From contig NZ_JAGGKP010000005.1 of assembly GCF_017873765.1 (NCBI RefSeq), positions 152,433 through 216,432 on the forward strand: 64,000 nt of DNA, in the 5' to 3' direction. The stretch is from Paenibacillus sediminis. GTDB lineage: Bacteria; Bacillota; Bacilli; Paenibacillales; Paenibacillaceae. A program made the translations under genes and the position numbers. The notes below the pieces were generated by a model. The model did no database searches, had not been told where the DNA came from, and saw nothing but the letters and a program-made list of their open reading frames with translations. Below are positions 45,340 through 53,621 of the stretch, piece after piece (the first letter of the stretch is position 1; the number at the start of each line of letters is the position of its first letter).

Positions 45340-45597
45340 TTGTATTCTGTTGACTATGATTTACCAACATACTCTGGTGAGTATATTGCCGAACGCACGA
45401 ATAAATGGTTAACCAAAGCGAAAGATAGAGCGCGGGTGGTTTCCTTGGAAGATGAGATTCAGCTATTGCGGCAGAAGATGGAAATTACTTTTCTTCAAGA
45501 AAAGTCGTTCACTTCTGATATTGTCATCGAGATAAGCAGTCTTCTTGATCTTAAGATCAATGAGTATATGAAATATTCGGGCAAGAAAAGAATATAA
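45340..45597 (+). CDS. Spo0E-like aspartyl-phosphate phosphatase
   Basis: 85 aa. The C-terminal half, LRQKMEITFLQEKSFTSDIVIEISSLLDLKINEYMKY, matches the two-helix Spo0E family with the S-x-x-LD-x-x-I-x-x-Y core, though the usual SQELD is SSLLD here. Such proteins dephosphorylate Spo0A~P and delay sporulation. Compared with most members it has some 40 extra N-terminal residues. TTG start at 45340 after GGAGGGAATACAT. Confidence 0.65.
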   Translation: MYSVDYDLPTYSGEYIAERTNKWLTKAKDRARVVSLEDEIQLLRQKMEITFLQEKSFTSDIVIEISSLLDLKINEYMKYSGKKRI

Positions 45598-45613
45598 TAA
45601 AGATTTGTAGAAG

Positions 45614-45643
45614 GAAGGTCCTTGTCAGGACCTTCTATTTTTT
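45614..45643 (+). terminator. Terminator after the Spo0E-like gene
   Basis: GAAGGTCC-TTGTCA-GGACCTTC followed by TATTTTTTT. Confidence 0.9.
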
Positions 45644-45671
45644 TGTGTTTTATTACGCTGAAGTAGAGCGT

Positions 45672-45828
45672 GTCCACCGCCCTTTGCGAAGCAAAGCAGG
45701 TGGACGAAAGCGACTCATAGCAGAATAGTAACAGTAGAAGCACGAAGTAGAGCACTTCAGCCAACCTTTCGGGAGTCCAGAGGGCGTAGCCCTGTGGGGT
45801 CCTCCTGAAAGTTTCCCAGAGGGAAACT
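45672..45828. repeat. Cluster of three strong hairpins, repeat-like element
   Basis: In a 307-nt intergenic region. Hairpin A: GTCCACC ... GGTGGAC with an inner TTTGC/GCAAA (45672-45705). Hairpin B: CTTTCGGGAG ... CTCCTGAAAG with inner AGGGC/GCCCT (45766-45811). Hairpin C: AGTTTCCC-AGA-GGGAAACT (45810-45828), sharing its first bases with B. No ORF and no T-runs. This looks like a dispersed, structured intergenic repeat; copy number cannot be checked here. Confidence 0.6.
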
Positions 45829-45904
45829 AACATCGGAAGCATAAGCTTAGGGAGGATTTAGGTGGGTAAACTATGTTATATTAAGAGTTACGAGGTGATA
45901 GTCT

Positions 45905-46147
45905 GTGCTGATTATGGTAACGGGAGGAATAGGCAGCGGGAAGAGTGAATTTACACTTCGTTACGCAGCAGGACTCGCGAGGGAAGGTATTTACATCGTT
46001 ACTCATCATGAAGTAAATCCTGTACAATCGGTTCCTAATTTTCCTTGCCAAACAATTCATACATCGGGGGAACAAGGGCTTACGAGCGTGATTGATCAAA
46101 TTAATCGTGAATCTAATCTTTTCCAAAGTGAATCGGAGAGTAAATAA
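45905..46147 (+). CDS. Short P-loop protein, CobU-like N-terminal fragment
   Basis: 80 aa. VTGGIGSGKSEFTLRYAAGLA (residues 5-25) is the Walker A region of CobU, the adenosylcobinamide kinase/guanylyltransferase (normally about 180 aa), but the protein ends after the first third and lacks the RGD and DxxT parts. GTG start at 45905 after GAGGTGATAGTCT. It is immediately upstream of a cobalamin adenosyltransferase gene, so it is probably a truncated or specialised corrinoid gene. Could still be translated. Confidence 0.6.
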   Translation: MLIMVTGGIGSGKSEFTLRYAAGLAREGIYIVTHHEVNPVQSVPNFPCQTIHTSGEQGLTSVIDQINRESNLFQSESESK

Positions 46148-46163
46148 AAGGAGGAGATCACCC

Positions 46164-46736
46164 ATGAAAGTTTACACACGAACTGGCGATGAGGGTCAAA
46201 CCTCAGTCATTGGAGGACGAGTGAGTAAAGACGATGTCCGCGTTGAGGCATATGGCACGATTGATGAGCTGAACAGCTTTGTCGGTCAAGTCATCAGCTA
46301 TATGCAAGATGAACGTTTTGCGGATATGAAGGACAATTTGCTTGAAATTCAGCATGAGCTTTTTGACTGCGGGGCGGATTTAGCGTTTACGAAATTAAGT
46401 GAAAATAAATTTAAAGTGAAAGCGGAAATGGTAGAGCGGCTTGAGCAGTGGATTGATCAATATGAAGAAGAAAATCCGGAAATCGAGCGATTTATTCTTC
46501 CTGGTGGAAGCATCATTTCTTCAACGCTTCATGTATGCCGTACAGTATGTCGCCGTGCAGAGCGCCGTACTGTTACTTTAAGCAAAATAACTGAAATTAA
46601 CCCTGATGTACGCCGCTATTTGAATAGGCTCTCGGATTATTTCTTCGTCATCGCTCGGACAGCAAATGTCAGAGAAGGCATTCCAGATATTGAATATATA
46701 CGGAGCAAAAAGGTGTTTCGCAAAAGTGATGAATAA
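46164..46736 (+). CDS. Cob(I)alamin adenosyltransferase, PduO type
   Basis: 190 aa. YTRTGDEGQTSVIGGRVSKDD (3-23) and VRVEAYGTIDELNSFVG are the ATP-binding N-terminus; LPGGS near 113 and CRTVCRRAERRTVTL near 125 are conserved. Transfers adenosyl from ATP to cob(I)alamin. Start ATG 46164 after AAAGGAGGAGATCACCC; the open frame begins earlier but overlaps the upstream gene without a site. Its end overlaps the next gene. Confidence 0.93.
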   Translation: MKVYTRTGDEGQTSVIGGRVSKDDVRVEAYGTIDELNSFVGQVISYMQDERFADMKDNLLEIQHELFDCGADLAFTKLSENKFKVKAEMVERLEQWIDQYEEENPEIERFILPGGSIISSTLHVCRTVCRRAERRTVTLSKITEINPDVRRYLNRLSDYFFVIARTANVREGIPDIEYIRSKKVFRKSDE

Positions 46737-47700
46737 CTATTACGATCCTATTGAATATGTAGTAAAACCAGAGGAGGATGGCTTCCTGCTTAAGACCATT
46801 CTCCAAAAACGACTCCAAGTATCTCGCAAATTAATGTCACGTTTGAAATTGACAGAACAAGGGATTACTTTGAATGGAGAGAGAGTGTATATCAGTGTTA
46901 AGGTGAAAGCTGGAGATGTCGTAGCCATACGGATGGAAAAAGAAACGTCCGACGATATTTTGCCTCAGCCAATACCGTTTGATATATTGTACGAAGACGA
47001 TGCTCTGCTCATCATTAACAAACAAGCGGGCATCATCGTTCATCCGACACATGGCCACTATACGGACACACTTGCGAACGGAGTCGTATATTATTGGCAG
47101 CAGCGCGGTGAGCAGTATCGTTTCCGTCCAGTACATAGGCTGGATCAAGAAACATCTGGCGTACTAGCTGTAGCTAAAAACCCATACGTACACCAGCACA
47201 TTTCAGAGCAGCTTATTGCAGGGCTTGTGAACAAAAAGTATTTGGCTCTCGTTCATGGCAGTCCTGTACCTCCCAAAGGAAGTGTTGATGGACCTATTGA
47301 CAGAGATCCTTTGGAGCCGCATCGCAGAATCGTGACGCCTACTGGATATTCGGCTCTAACTCATTATGAAGTATTAGAGCATTATAAGTACGGGTCACTG
47401 GTTCAGCTTATTTTGGAAAGCGGTCGTACTCACCAAATACGCGTTCATATGACACATATCGGATGTCCACTGATCGGTGATAAAATGTATCAACTGACCA
47501 ATAAGGCAGAGCTCCCTGAAGAGTTAGCGAAGAAAATGGATGAGCTAGACCAAAGTATAGAGCGGCAAGCGCTACATGCGGCCGAGCTAGCCTTTACACA
47601 TCCAATTAGCGGTGAGTATATGACATTTCAGGCACCGCTCCCATCAGATATGATACAGCTTAAGGAGCGTCTGCAGAAGGAGGACAACAAGAGTGAGTAA
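46729..47700 (+). CDS. RluA-family pseudouridine synthase
   Basis: 323 aa. S4-like N-terminal segment (about 15-75) and catalytic domain with the RluA motif HRLDQETSGVLAVAKN near 137, catalytic Asp included; GRTHQIRVHMTHIG near 235. Modifies uridines in 23S rRNA or tRNA; the site is unknown. The ATG overlaps the adenosyltransferase stop (ATGAATAA), giving coupling. Confidence 0.9.
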   Translation: MNNYYDPIEYVVKPEEDGFLLKTILQKRLQVSRKLMSRLKLTEQGITLNGERVYISVKVKAGDVVAIRMEKETSDDILPQPIPFDILYEDDALLIINKQAGIIVHPTHGHYTDTLANGVVYYWQQRGEQYRFRPVHRLDQETSGVLAVAKNPYVHQHISEQLIAGLVNKKYLALVHGSPVPPKGSVDGPIDRDPLEPHRRIVTPTGYSALTHYEVLEHYKYGSLVQLILESGRTHQIRVHMTHIGCPLIGDKMYQLTNKAELPEELAKKMDELDQSIERQALHAAELAFTHPISGEYMTFQAPLPSDMIQLKERLQKEDNKSE

Positions 47701-48055
47701 GCTCAAAATATATCAATACCCCAAATGCGGTACTTGCCGTAATGCTGTAAAATGGCTTGAGTCTAAAGGGCATGATCTGGATTTGCAGCACATTTTCGAT
47801 AATCCGCCAAGCGAGAAAGAATTAACAGAGCTTATTGAGAAGAGCGGACTTGATTTGAAAAAGTTCTTCAACACTAGCGGGGAAGTATATAAGGAGCTTC
47901 AGCTAAAGGACAAGCTTCCAAAGATGTCCCGAGAGGAACAAATCAAATTGCTCGCTTCCAACGGCAGATTAATGAAACGTCCAATTGTAACCGACGGTAC
48001 GCATGTCACGGTAGGTTTCAAAGAGGACCAATATGAAGAAGTCTGGGGTAAATAA
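47693..48055 (+). CDS. ArsC/Spx-family protein (YusI-like)
   Basis: 120 aa. YQYPKCGTCRNAVKWLE: thioredoxin fold with CGTC at 12-15, so both redox cysteines are present. LKDKLPKMSREEQIKLLASNGRLMKRPIV near 70-100 is the family signature. Closer to Spx-like/YusI reductases than to true arsenate reductase, and no ars genes are nearby. GTG start at 47693 after AAGGAGG, overlapping the end of the RluA gene. Confidence 0.88.
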   Translation: MSKLKIYQYPKCGTCRNAVKWLESKGHDLDLQHIFDNPPSEKELTELIEKSGLDLKKFFNTSGEVYKELQLKDKLPKMSREEQIKLLASNGRLMKRPIVTDGTHVTVGFKEDQYEEVWGK

Positions 48056-48062
48056 ACATATG

Positions 48063-48097
48063 AGGGGTGTTCGTTAAAGACGAACGCCCCCTATTTT
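48063..48097 (+). terminator. Terminator after the ArsC/Spx gene
   Basis: AGGGG-TGTTCGT-TAAAG-ACGAACG-CCCCT followed by ATTTTAT. Confidence 0.8.
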
Positions 48098-48199
48098 ATG
48101 GTAAAACTATTGAATAAACATGAAAAATGATATAAAATTGAGAAAATTTTACATAATAGAACAAACAATTACATTGTTGCTCACACAATCATAGAATCT

Positions 48200-48293
48200 A
48201 AGACAAAGCATGTCTTGATGCCGCATCTATAGGGAAGAGTGCCTCACGAACAACGAAGCAACTTTCCCGTGGATTGGTTCAAGGCTTTTTTTT
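48200..48293 (+). promoter_or_regulatory. Structured leader with terminator upstream of the SLH operon
   Basis: Hairpin AAGACA-AAGCA-TGTCTT (48200-48216), then GGGAAGAGT (48232-48240) able to pair with ACTTTCCC (48261-48268), then a competing stem GCCT-cac-GAAC (48241-48251) with GTTC-a-AGGC (48277-48285) followed by eight T. The two pairings overlap in space, as in an attenuator or riboswitch. No known class recognised. The rest of the 371-nt gap holds only the 17-codon ORF below. Confidence 0.4.
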
Positions 48294-48325
48294 GTTTTTC
48301 ATATCACGTGAAAGGTGGTGATGCT

Positions 48326-48379
48326 ATGAATATATTTAGCGTCAGGAGGGATTTTGTAAGGGCTATTAAGTATCTGTAA
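48326..48379 (+). CDS. 17-codon ORF with strong ribosome site, probable relic
   Basis: ATG 48326 follows AAAGGTGGTGATGCT. The product is MNIFSVRRDFVRAIKYL. Ribosome site and first codons resemble those of the 36-aa ORF at 54341 (GGGGTGATGCC then ATG with ATATTTTTTAG), and GGAGGGAT-TTTGTA aligns with GGAGGGATCTTAGTC there. It reads like a frameshifted, shortened copy. Confidence 0.4.
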   Translation: MNIFSVRRDFVRAIKYL

Positions 48380-48426
48380 ATCACATAGTAGAAGAGCTTA
48401 CTCAAATACTAGAGGAGTGAATTGAT

Positions 48427-49668
48427 GTGAAAAAGGTAGTTTTTAATTTTTTAATTAGCGTTATGATGTTAGGTCTGATGTTCAATATTAAGGGATCAGC
48501 CTCTGCAACTGGTATTAGTAATTTCAAAGATGTTCCTAGTACATATTGGGCAAAGGAAGCTATTGATTCTGCTGTAACAAAGGGATATTTCAAAGGGTAT
48601 GCTGACGGAACATTTAAACCAAATGCCACTGTTACAAGAGCAGAATTTGCAGCATTACTTGCAAGGGCATCTACAAATTCTGAAGTATCAAACAACGGAT
48701 CTACATTTTCGGACTTAAAAGGACACTGGAGCGAACAAGAAGTGAATAGAGCAATTAGTATGGGCTTTATCTCTACTAAAGACTATCCTACTGGGTTTAG
48801 TCCAAGTACTCCATTAACAAGAAGAGAAATGTCTAAATGGTTGGCGTCTGGTCTAGCTGCTAAGGATGCCGACTTTAAACAAGCATTGGATGATACTAAA
48901 GACACACTTATTCCCGTAGTGGAGTATTACAAAGGCGGTTTATCTAAGTCTGATTATTCCTATGTTTCCACTGTTTTAGGAACAGGTCTGTTAGGTGGTT
49001 ATCCTGACGGAACATTTGGACCCAATAACGTGACGACAAGAGCAGAAGCGGCGGTAATCTTGCAACGTTTTGAGTCTGTACAGAACAAGCAAGCACAAGA
49101 TTTTAGAGGTCTAAAAGAACTTAGAGAAGTAGGAACAACTGGAACCAATCTTACAACCGTAACTCCTTATAAATATGTTGATCCTAAATATGAATTAAAA
49201 GACATTTTAGGGAAGAATATTTTGCTTCGTTATGGCGCCGGTAAAGTTCAGCTTCACCATCTTATTGTTATGAATGTGAAAGCATGGAATGACATTAACA
49301 GTATTTATGGCCCGATGTTTATTGATAAAACTTCAAAATTACCATATGTTAATGACCAATATCATGTTTTTATAGACGTATCTGTTATTCCGGTTACACA
49401 AAATTTTGTGCAAGAACATTTCAGTAACGGTGGTTTTAGTAGATTATATGCAGGGAATAGAATTGGTGGAAATGTCACTACGACTTACGGTTACAAATCT
49501 CTTCCTTTCAATGGAGATCCGTCATTTTTTTCTAAAGGTAAAGAAACACGCTTTTGGGCGCAAACATCAATTGATAATAAGTTACGTGCGGGAGCAATTT
49601 CATCCGTCTACCAAGTCAATGCAGAAGATGGTACAAGTGCTGAAATTATCTTGGGAGGAGATTTTTAA
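48427..49668 (+). CDS. Secreted S-layer-homology (SLH) protein
   Basis: 413 aa. Signal peptide about 1-27 (KKVVFNFLISVMMLGLMF, then SASA). Three SLH repeats: FKDVPSTYWAKEAI...DGTFKPNATVTRAEFAALL (33-82), FSDLKGHWSEQEV...TPLTRREMSKWLA (92-140), and DGTFGPNNVTTRAEAAVILQRF (about 178-214). These anchor proteins to pyruvylated cell-wall polymer. The C-terminal 195 residues are a unique domain. GTG start after GAGGAGTGAATTGAT. Eleven nt before the next large surface protein; likely one operon. Confidence 0.88.
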   Translation: MKKVVFNFLISVMMLGLMFNIKGSASATGISNFKDVPSTYWAKEAIDSAVTKGYFKGYADGTFKPNATVTRAEFAALLARASTNSEVSNNGSTFSDLKGHWSEQEVNRAISMGFISTKDYPTGFSPSTPLTRREMSKWLASGLAAKDADFKQALDDTKDTLIPVVEYYKGGLSKSDYSYVSTVLGTGLLGGYPDGTFGPNNVTTRAEAAVILQRFESVQNKQAQDFRGLKELREVGTTGTNLTTVTPYKYVDPKYELKDILGKNILLRYGAGKVQLHHLIVMNVKAWNDINSIYGPMFIDKTSKLPYVNDQYHVFIDVSVIPVTQNFVQEHFSNGGFSRLYAGNRIGGNVTTTYGYKSLPFNGDPSFFSKGKETRFWAQTSIDNKLRAGAISSVYQVNAEDGTSAEIILGGDF

Positions 49669-49673
49669 TAGAA

Positions 49674-52600
49674 ATGAAATCGATGAAGAAAAAAATTCTA
49701 TTTTCTAATTTAATGATTTATTACATTATGTCTTCATTGATACTTTCTACGGGTAACGCTGCTGGAAATATATATCCAAGTGATGCAAAGGTAAGTCCAT
49801 CTGGACCAGTTCAAAAACAAACTGTAACTAAGCCTGTAACCTTAGTAGCGCCAGCAAAACCAGGGGTTTATTGGTATCAATTGAATGATGGAAGCTGGCA
49901 AGCAGACCGAAATGATGGTACTCAGCATTATAATACTCCAAATGCAGGTGATGATTGTGATAATCCAGTTCCTAAAGATCATGATGTAATTGATAAAATT
50001 AACATGACAGATTACGGGCTTGGGAAAAATGGGAACACTAATAGTTTTATAGACAGTAACGGTAATAAGTTGCCAAGTACATCTATTCAAGATATGACTA
50101 TTGTTCCAGAAAAATCCGAGTTTGTAAATGAAGGGATAGCCTACAAATCCAACGGTTCTATTCAAGTCGTTAACAATGTATTCATTGTAATCAATGTTAA
50201 AACAGGTAGTTCTTTCACAGCAAACCGTATCTGGCCTCTTGGTATTAAAAAATCTAATGGATGTCAGAAGTATGGGGCAATGTATCCTGTTGATATGAAT
50301 TTATACTGGACGGGTACTGCGATAGAAACAAAAGAAATACGTGTCAAGGAAGACTCTGTTATGAATGTTGGAGATTCAAAATATTTTAAAGCAGAGGTTT
50401 TAACAAAACAATTTGATCAGACACAAGCTGATCCTAATAGTTGGGTTGATATTTCCATAAGAGCTGAAACGAAATGGAGTTCCGATAAAAAATCAGTAGC
50501 CACAGTAGATTCTAGTGGTAATGTTACAGCGGTCGGCAAAGGCACAGCAAAGATTACTGCCGAGTGGAAAAGCGGATTATATTGGCTTGTTGGATCGGCA
50601 ACAGTCACGGTAGGAGACACACCACAATGTCTTCCTGGAGACCCTAACTGTAATGGTGGAGGTAATGGTGGGGGCAATGGTGGAGGTAATGGTCCCGGAG
50701 TATCATGTACCGATCCTTCCCCTTCGGGTACAGAAGTGTTAGGCAGTTACACTGACCCAGTCGCAACTGCGGTTATCAAAGCAGATAATCGTGGGAGTGA
50801 AAAATTTGACGTAGGTTTAGGTATTCCGACTTCTGAAAGTTTGTACGGCAACGTTCTTGCAAGGAACTATCTATATAAAGATAAATTCGTCCAGATGCAA
50901 GGTGCCTGTACATTTACTGTACCAGTCACCAAAACATATACGTTGAAGTGGGATCCGAAAAAAACAATAACAGGACCAGATGGTAAGCCTCAAACGGTTC
51001 CAGATCCTCAAACTGATACTCAAGAAGTCACAAAGGAAGTAACTATTGAACGGCCTTATTCTTTCTGGAAAATTAACGAATTACAAGTAAATAAGATTGA
51101 CGAGGCTTCTTTAGTAAACTATGCACTACCGAACGGCGGAATTGTACTTACACCGTCAGGATACAGTCCTCCATATTACTCTGCTTCAACTAACGGTGGT
51201 TTAGTAACACCAGATAACGTGGAAGTAACGGCGCCACCTGAGACAAAAACAGGAGGGACATCACGTCCAGACATAACAGATGAGGATTTTACACCGTATG
51301 CTGAACCTAAGGTCCCAAAGGTGAAAGTTAACAATGATACTCTTACTTTTAATGGTGCCACTATCATGAATGGAAGTACAGCAGATCAAGATGGTCCAAC
51401 ACCAAGTCAAATACCAGCACCGACTCCAATAGGAAGTAATGTTCTTTATAGTCCCGGAAATATAATCAGCAGCTCCAAAGTGAACAAAAAAGACACCCCT
51501 AGCTTAGGCACAATTTCTTACGGATTGATGAATGGGAATATCAATGGTGGATCCGATCAGAGCTTTCCGATCTATAATATCAACACTGTCACCGTACATA
51601 CTCCAGTAGTCACCTATGCTTCCGTATCAGACGATCAACCTCATAACCAGAAGACAAAACCAAACATGAACCGCTCAGCGTTGATTTTGGATAGACCGTT
51701 TACTGTACGAATTCCGACAAGCGGTCAGCATGCAAATTATCCAGGCTACGGTAATAGAGATTATGCTAAGTATGTACGTACAAAACAGGTTTATTTCCCA
51801 TTCGATGTTTACAATCTGAGTAAAACGCAATTCATCCCGAAAAATACTTGGATTGACATACCAGTGAATCAACTAGATACAACTTTCTATCTACCTGTTT
51901 GGGTAGACGAAGGAGATTATCAGGTCTACTTCCGAACGATAGCCGAAAATGCCCCAGCAGGCTTCACAACACAACCGGATGCTAACCTGAATTTAGCGAA
52001 TCACGTGTCCACGGATGAAGTTTCCGTTGAAGTGATTGGCAGAGTTTATGATTTTCACATTACGGATATTGCCGATTATAACTGGGAGACGGTGTTCCGA
52101 ACATCCAAGGGGAGCAGTACGCCAATAGGTAATTCATATTGGACAGGACTAAACGGGATTGACGGAGTGCCAAGAGGGAACACTATACCGTTTGTGCTTC
52201 CCATTCGTCCTGGGAGTCATCCGCAGCAAGGATTTAAGAATGTGGCAATCAAAACAGGCTATCACTTTAAATTTGATTTGAAAACAAAAGGTAATATGTT
52301 CGGAAAGAACGATTCTATCCGCATCACGCCATCCTTTTATTTTGTGAGCAAAGATGGCAAGACTCGTAAGGCAGTAGATTTGTATTATCATTCAAGTACT
52401 CAAAATTTCGTTAAAATCGGCTCGAAAGAGGATAAGGTTCAGCGGTACGTCATTTTAAATGAGCGGCTGCGCAATGTGCCAGAGGTCGAGTTAACGGATG
52501 CGGCACAGTTCAAGTATGATCACTACCCAGTCGTTGGCTATTTGAACCGTTCACAGTTTGTGAATGAGTTCAAGAACAAAATTTCAAAAGAGAAGACCAT

Positions 52601-53066
52601 CGTCGGCAGCTACAGTGCCTTAATGCTTCCAGAGCAAATTCGTACTTTCATTGGTCCAAAAACGAATATACCTGCCGGCGTTGATCCCGACCGTGCATTA
52701 GCTTCGATTCAAAAATGGTATGGAGAATATAGTTTGCCAGCAGATGTGTACGCAGTGGCAGCAGGTACCAACTTGGCAGAGTACGGAAGAACGAATGGGG
52801 GATTAGACGACAAATCACCAATTTTTTTGAAAAATGGCTATATCATCGTGAACTTCAACATTGAAACGGTTCAAAATGGGGATGCTACTAACCCGCATTT
52901 GCAGTATATTCACGCACCGCTTATGAATCAGTGGCAAATGGAGGGCTTTAAACGAACTATTCAAGATTCGTTCGGCAACACTTTTAACTTGCTAGATGGA
53001 GACGTTGCGTTCTACCATGCTGACAAATCGAGCCGAGATGATTTTAGTTCACAAGTTCCGCATTGA
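49674..53066 (+). CDS. Large secreted surface protein with BIG2 domain
   Basis: 1130 aa. Signal peptide about 1-29. A bacterial Ig-like (BIG2) domain at about 219-315 (VKEDSVMNVGDSKYFKAEVL ... VATVDSSGNVTAVGKGTAKIT). Then a glycine-rich hinge made of NGGG repeats (325-343) and a long beta-rich region to the end with no LPxTG or SLH motif, so attachment may be through the SLH partner. Similar long proteins occur beside SLH genes in Paenibacillus. Function, perhaps adhesive or S-layer-associated, is inference. Confidence 0.78.
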   Translation: MKSMKKKILFSNLMIYYIMSSLILSTGNAAGNIYPSDAKVSPSGPVQKQTVTKPVTLVAPAKPGVYWYQLNDGSWQADRNDGTQHYNTPNAGDDCDNPVPKDHDVIDKINMTDYGLGKNGNTNSFIDSNGNKLPSTSIQDMTIVPEKSEFVNEGIAYKSNGSIQVVNNVFIVINVKTGSSFTANRIWPLGIKKSNGCQKYGAMYPVDMNLYWTGTAIETKEIRVKEDSVMNVGDSKYFKAEVLTKQFDQTQADPNSWVDISIRAETKWSSDKKSVATVDSSGNVTAVGKGTAKITAEWKSGLYWLVGSATVTVGDTPQCLPGDPNCNGGGNGGGNGGGNGPGVSCTDPSPSGTEVLGSYTDPVATAVIKADNRGSEKFDVGLGIPTSESLYGNVLARNYLYKDKFVQMQGACTFTVPVTKTYTLKWDPKKTITGPDGKPQTVPDPQTDTQEVTKEVTIERPYSFWKINELQVNKIDEASLVNYALPNGGIVLTPSGYSPPYYSASTNGGLVTPDNVEVTAPPETKTGGTSRPDITDEDFTPYAEPKVPKVKVNNDTLTFNGATIMNGSTADQDGPTPSQIPAPTPIGSNVLYSPGNIISSSKVNKKDTPSLGTISYGLMNGNINGGSDQSFPIYNINTVTVHTPVVTYASVSDDQPHNQKTKPNMNRSALILDRPFTVRIPTSGQHANYPGYGNRDYAKYVRTKQVYFPFDVYNLSKTQFIPKNTWIDIPVNQLDTTFYLPVWVDEGDYQVYFRTIAENAPAGFTTQPDANLNLANHVSTDEVSVEVIGRVYDFHITDIADYNWETVFRTSKGSSTPIGNSYWTGLNGIDGVPRGNTIPFVLPIRPGSHPQQGFKNVAIKTGYHFKFDLKTKGNMFGKNDSIRITPSFYFVSKDGKTRKAVDLYYHSSTQNFVKIGSKEDKVQRYVILNERLRNVPEVELTDAAQFKYDHYPVVGYLNRSQFVNEFKNKISKEKTIVGSYSALMLPEQIRTFIGPKTNIPAGVDPDRALASIQKWYGEYSLPADVYAVAAGTNLAEYGRTNGGLDDKSPIFLKNGYIIVNFNIETVQNGDATNPHLQYIHAPLMNQWQMEGFKRTIQDSFGNTFNLLDGDVAFYHADKSSRDDFSSQVPH

Positions 53067-53165
53067 TTCGTCTGTTTATATTTGAACTTTACGTTATGTA
53101 GATGGATTATGGTGAGATTTTGTTGGATATTTATTTAGTTCATTAACACCGTACTAATATGCGAG

Positions 53166-53194
53166 AATTTATCTTTACGTAGTGGGATATAAAA
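53166..53194 (+). repeat. Solitary degenerate CRISPR repeat, possible CreR-like RNA
   Basis: Twenty-three of the first 28 nt match the repeat of the array at 56366, including 17 identical nt ACGTAGTGGGATATAAA at its 3' end (the future crRNA handle). It stands alone about 3.2 kb before the array. The following bases, TTCCAATATTG, resemble a site in the cas promoter (see findings). A -10-like TAATAT lies at 53155-53160. Repeat identity is seen; function is inferred. Confidence 0.7.
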
Positions 53195-53303
53195 TTCCAA
53201 TATTGATAACCTCCAGAATCATTTTTACCGGCAACTATAGATTCGTTCGCTTTCTTTTTGAAGTAGTTCTTGGTGTATAGTCCAGTTCGAAGGAGATCTG
53301 TGA

Positions 53304-53621
53304 ACACCTTCTTTACGCAGCCGATCTTTCGTTGGGGTTACTCTTCATCATTGGCTGATACCTTTACTACAAGATCCAAACACATTTGAACAAGTTCGTC
53401 GAAGTACGATTGTTAATGTGATTCAGAGTAACCTGGAATATTATATTAACCTCCACAATGAATACGCGCGCCGATACGGAATAACATATACCTTTACACT
53501 TCCAACGATAGATCAGGAAGAATGGAACAATACCCTAAATGATATTGGCGTTATGGCTTTTATACAGGGAGTTCCCATCGGGGATAAGATATACAAAAAC
53601 TACGCTCTAGGATTCAAGTGA
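53304..53621 (+). pseudogene. C-terminal gene fragment
   Basis: The open frame 53304-53621 carries a coherent end, LIPLLQDPNTFEQVRRSTIVNVIQSNLEYYINLHNEYARRYG and on to VPIGDKIYKNYALGFK, but has no start codon with a ribosome site; the first ATG-like codon is internal. An alternative frame gives HLLYAADLSLGLLFIIG upstream, suggesting a frameshift. It reads as the last 90-100 codons of a lost gene. The parent family is not recognised. Confidence 0.55.

Noticed and set aside
49674..53066. Adhesin with LPxTG anchor
   Set aside because: No sorting signal or C-terminal membrane helix; anchoring through SLH partner is only a guess.
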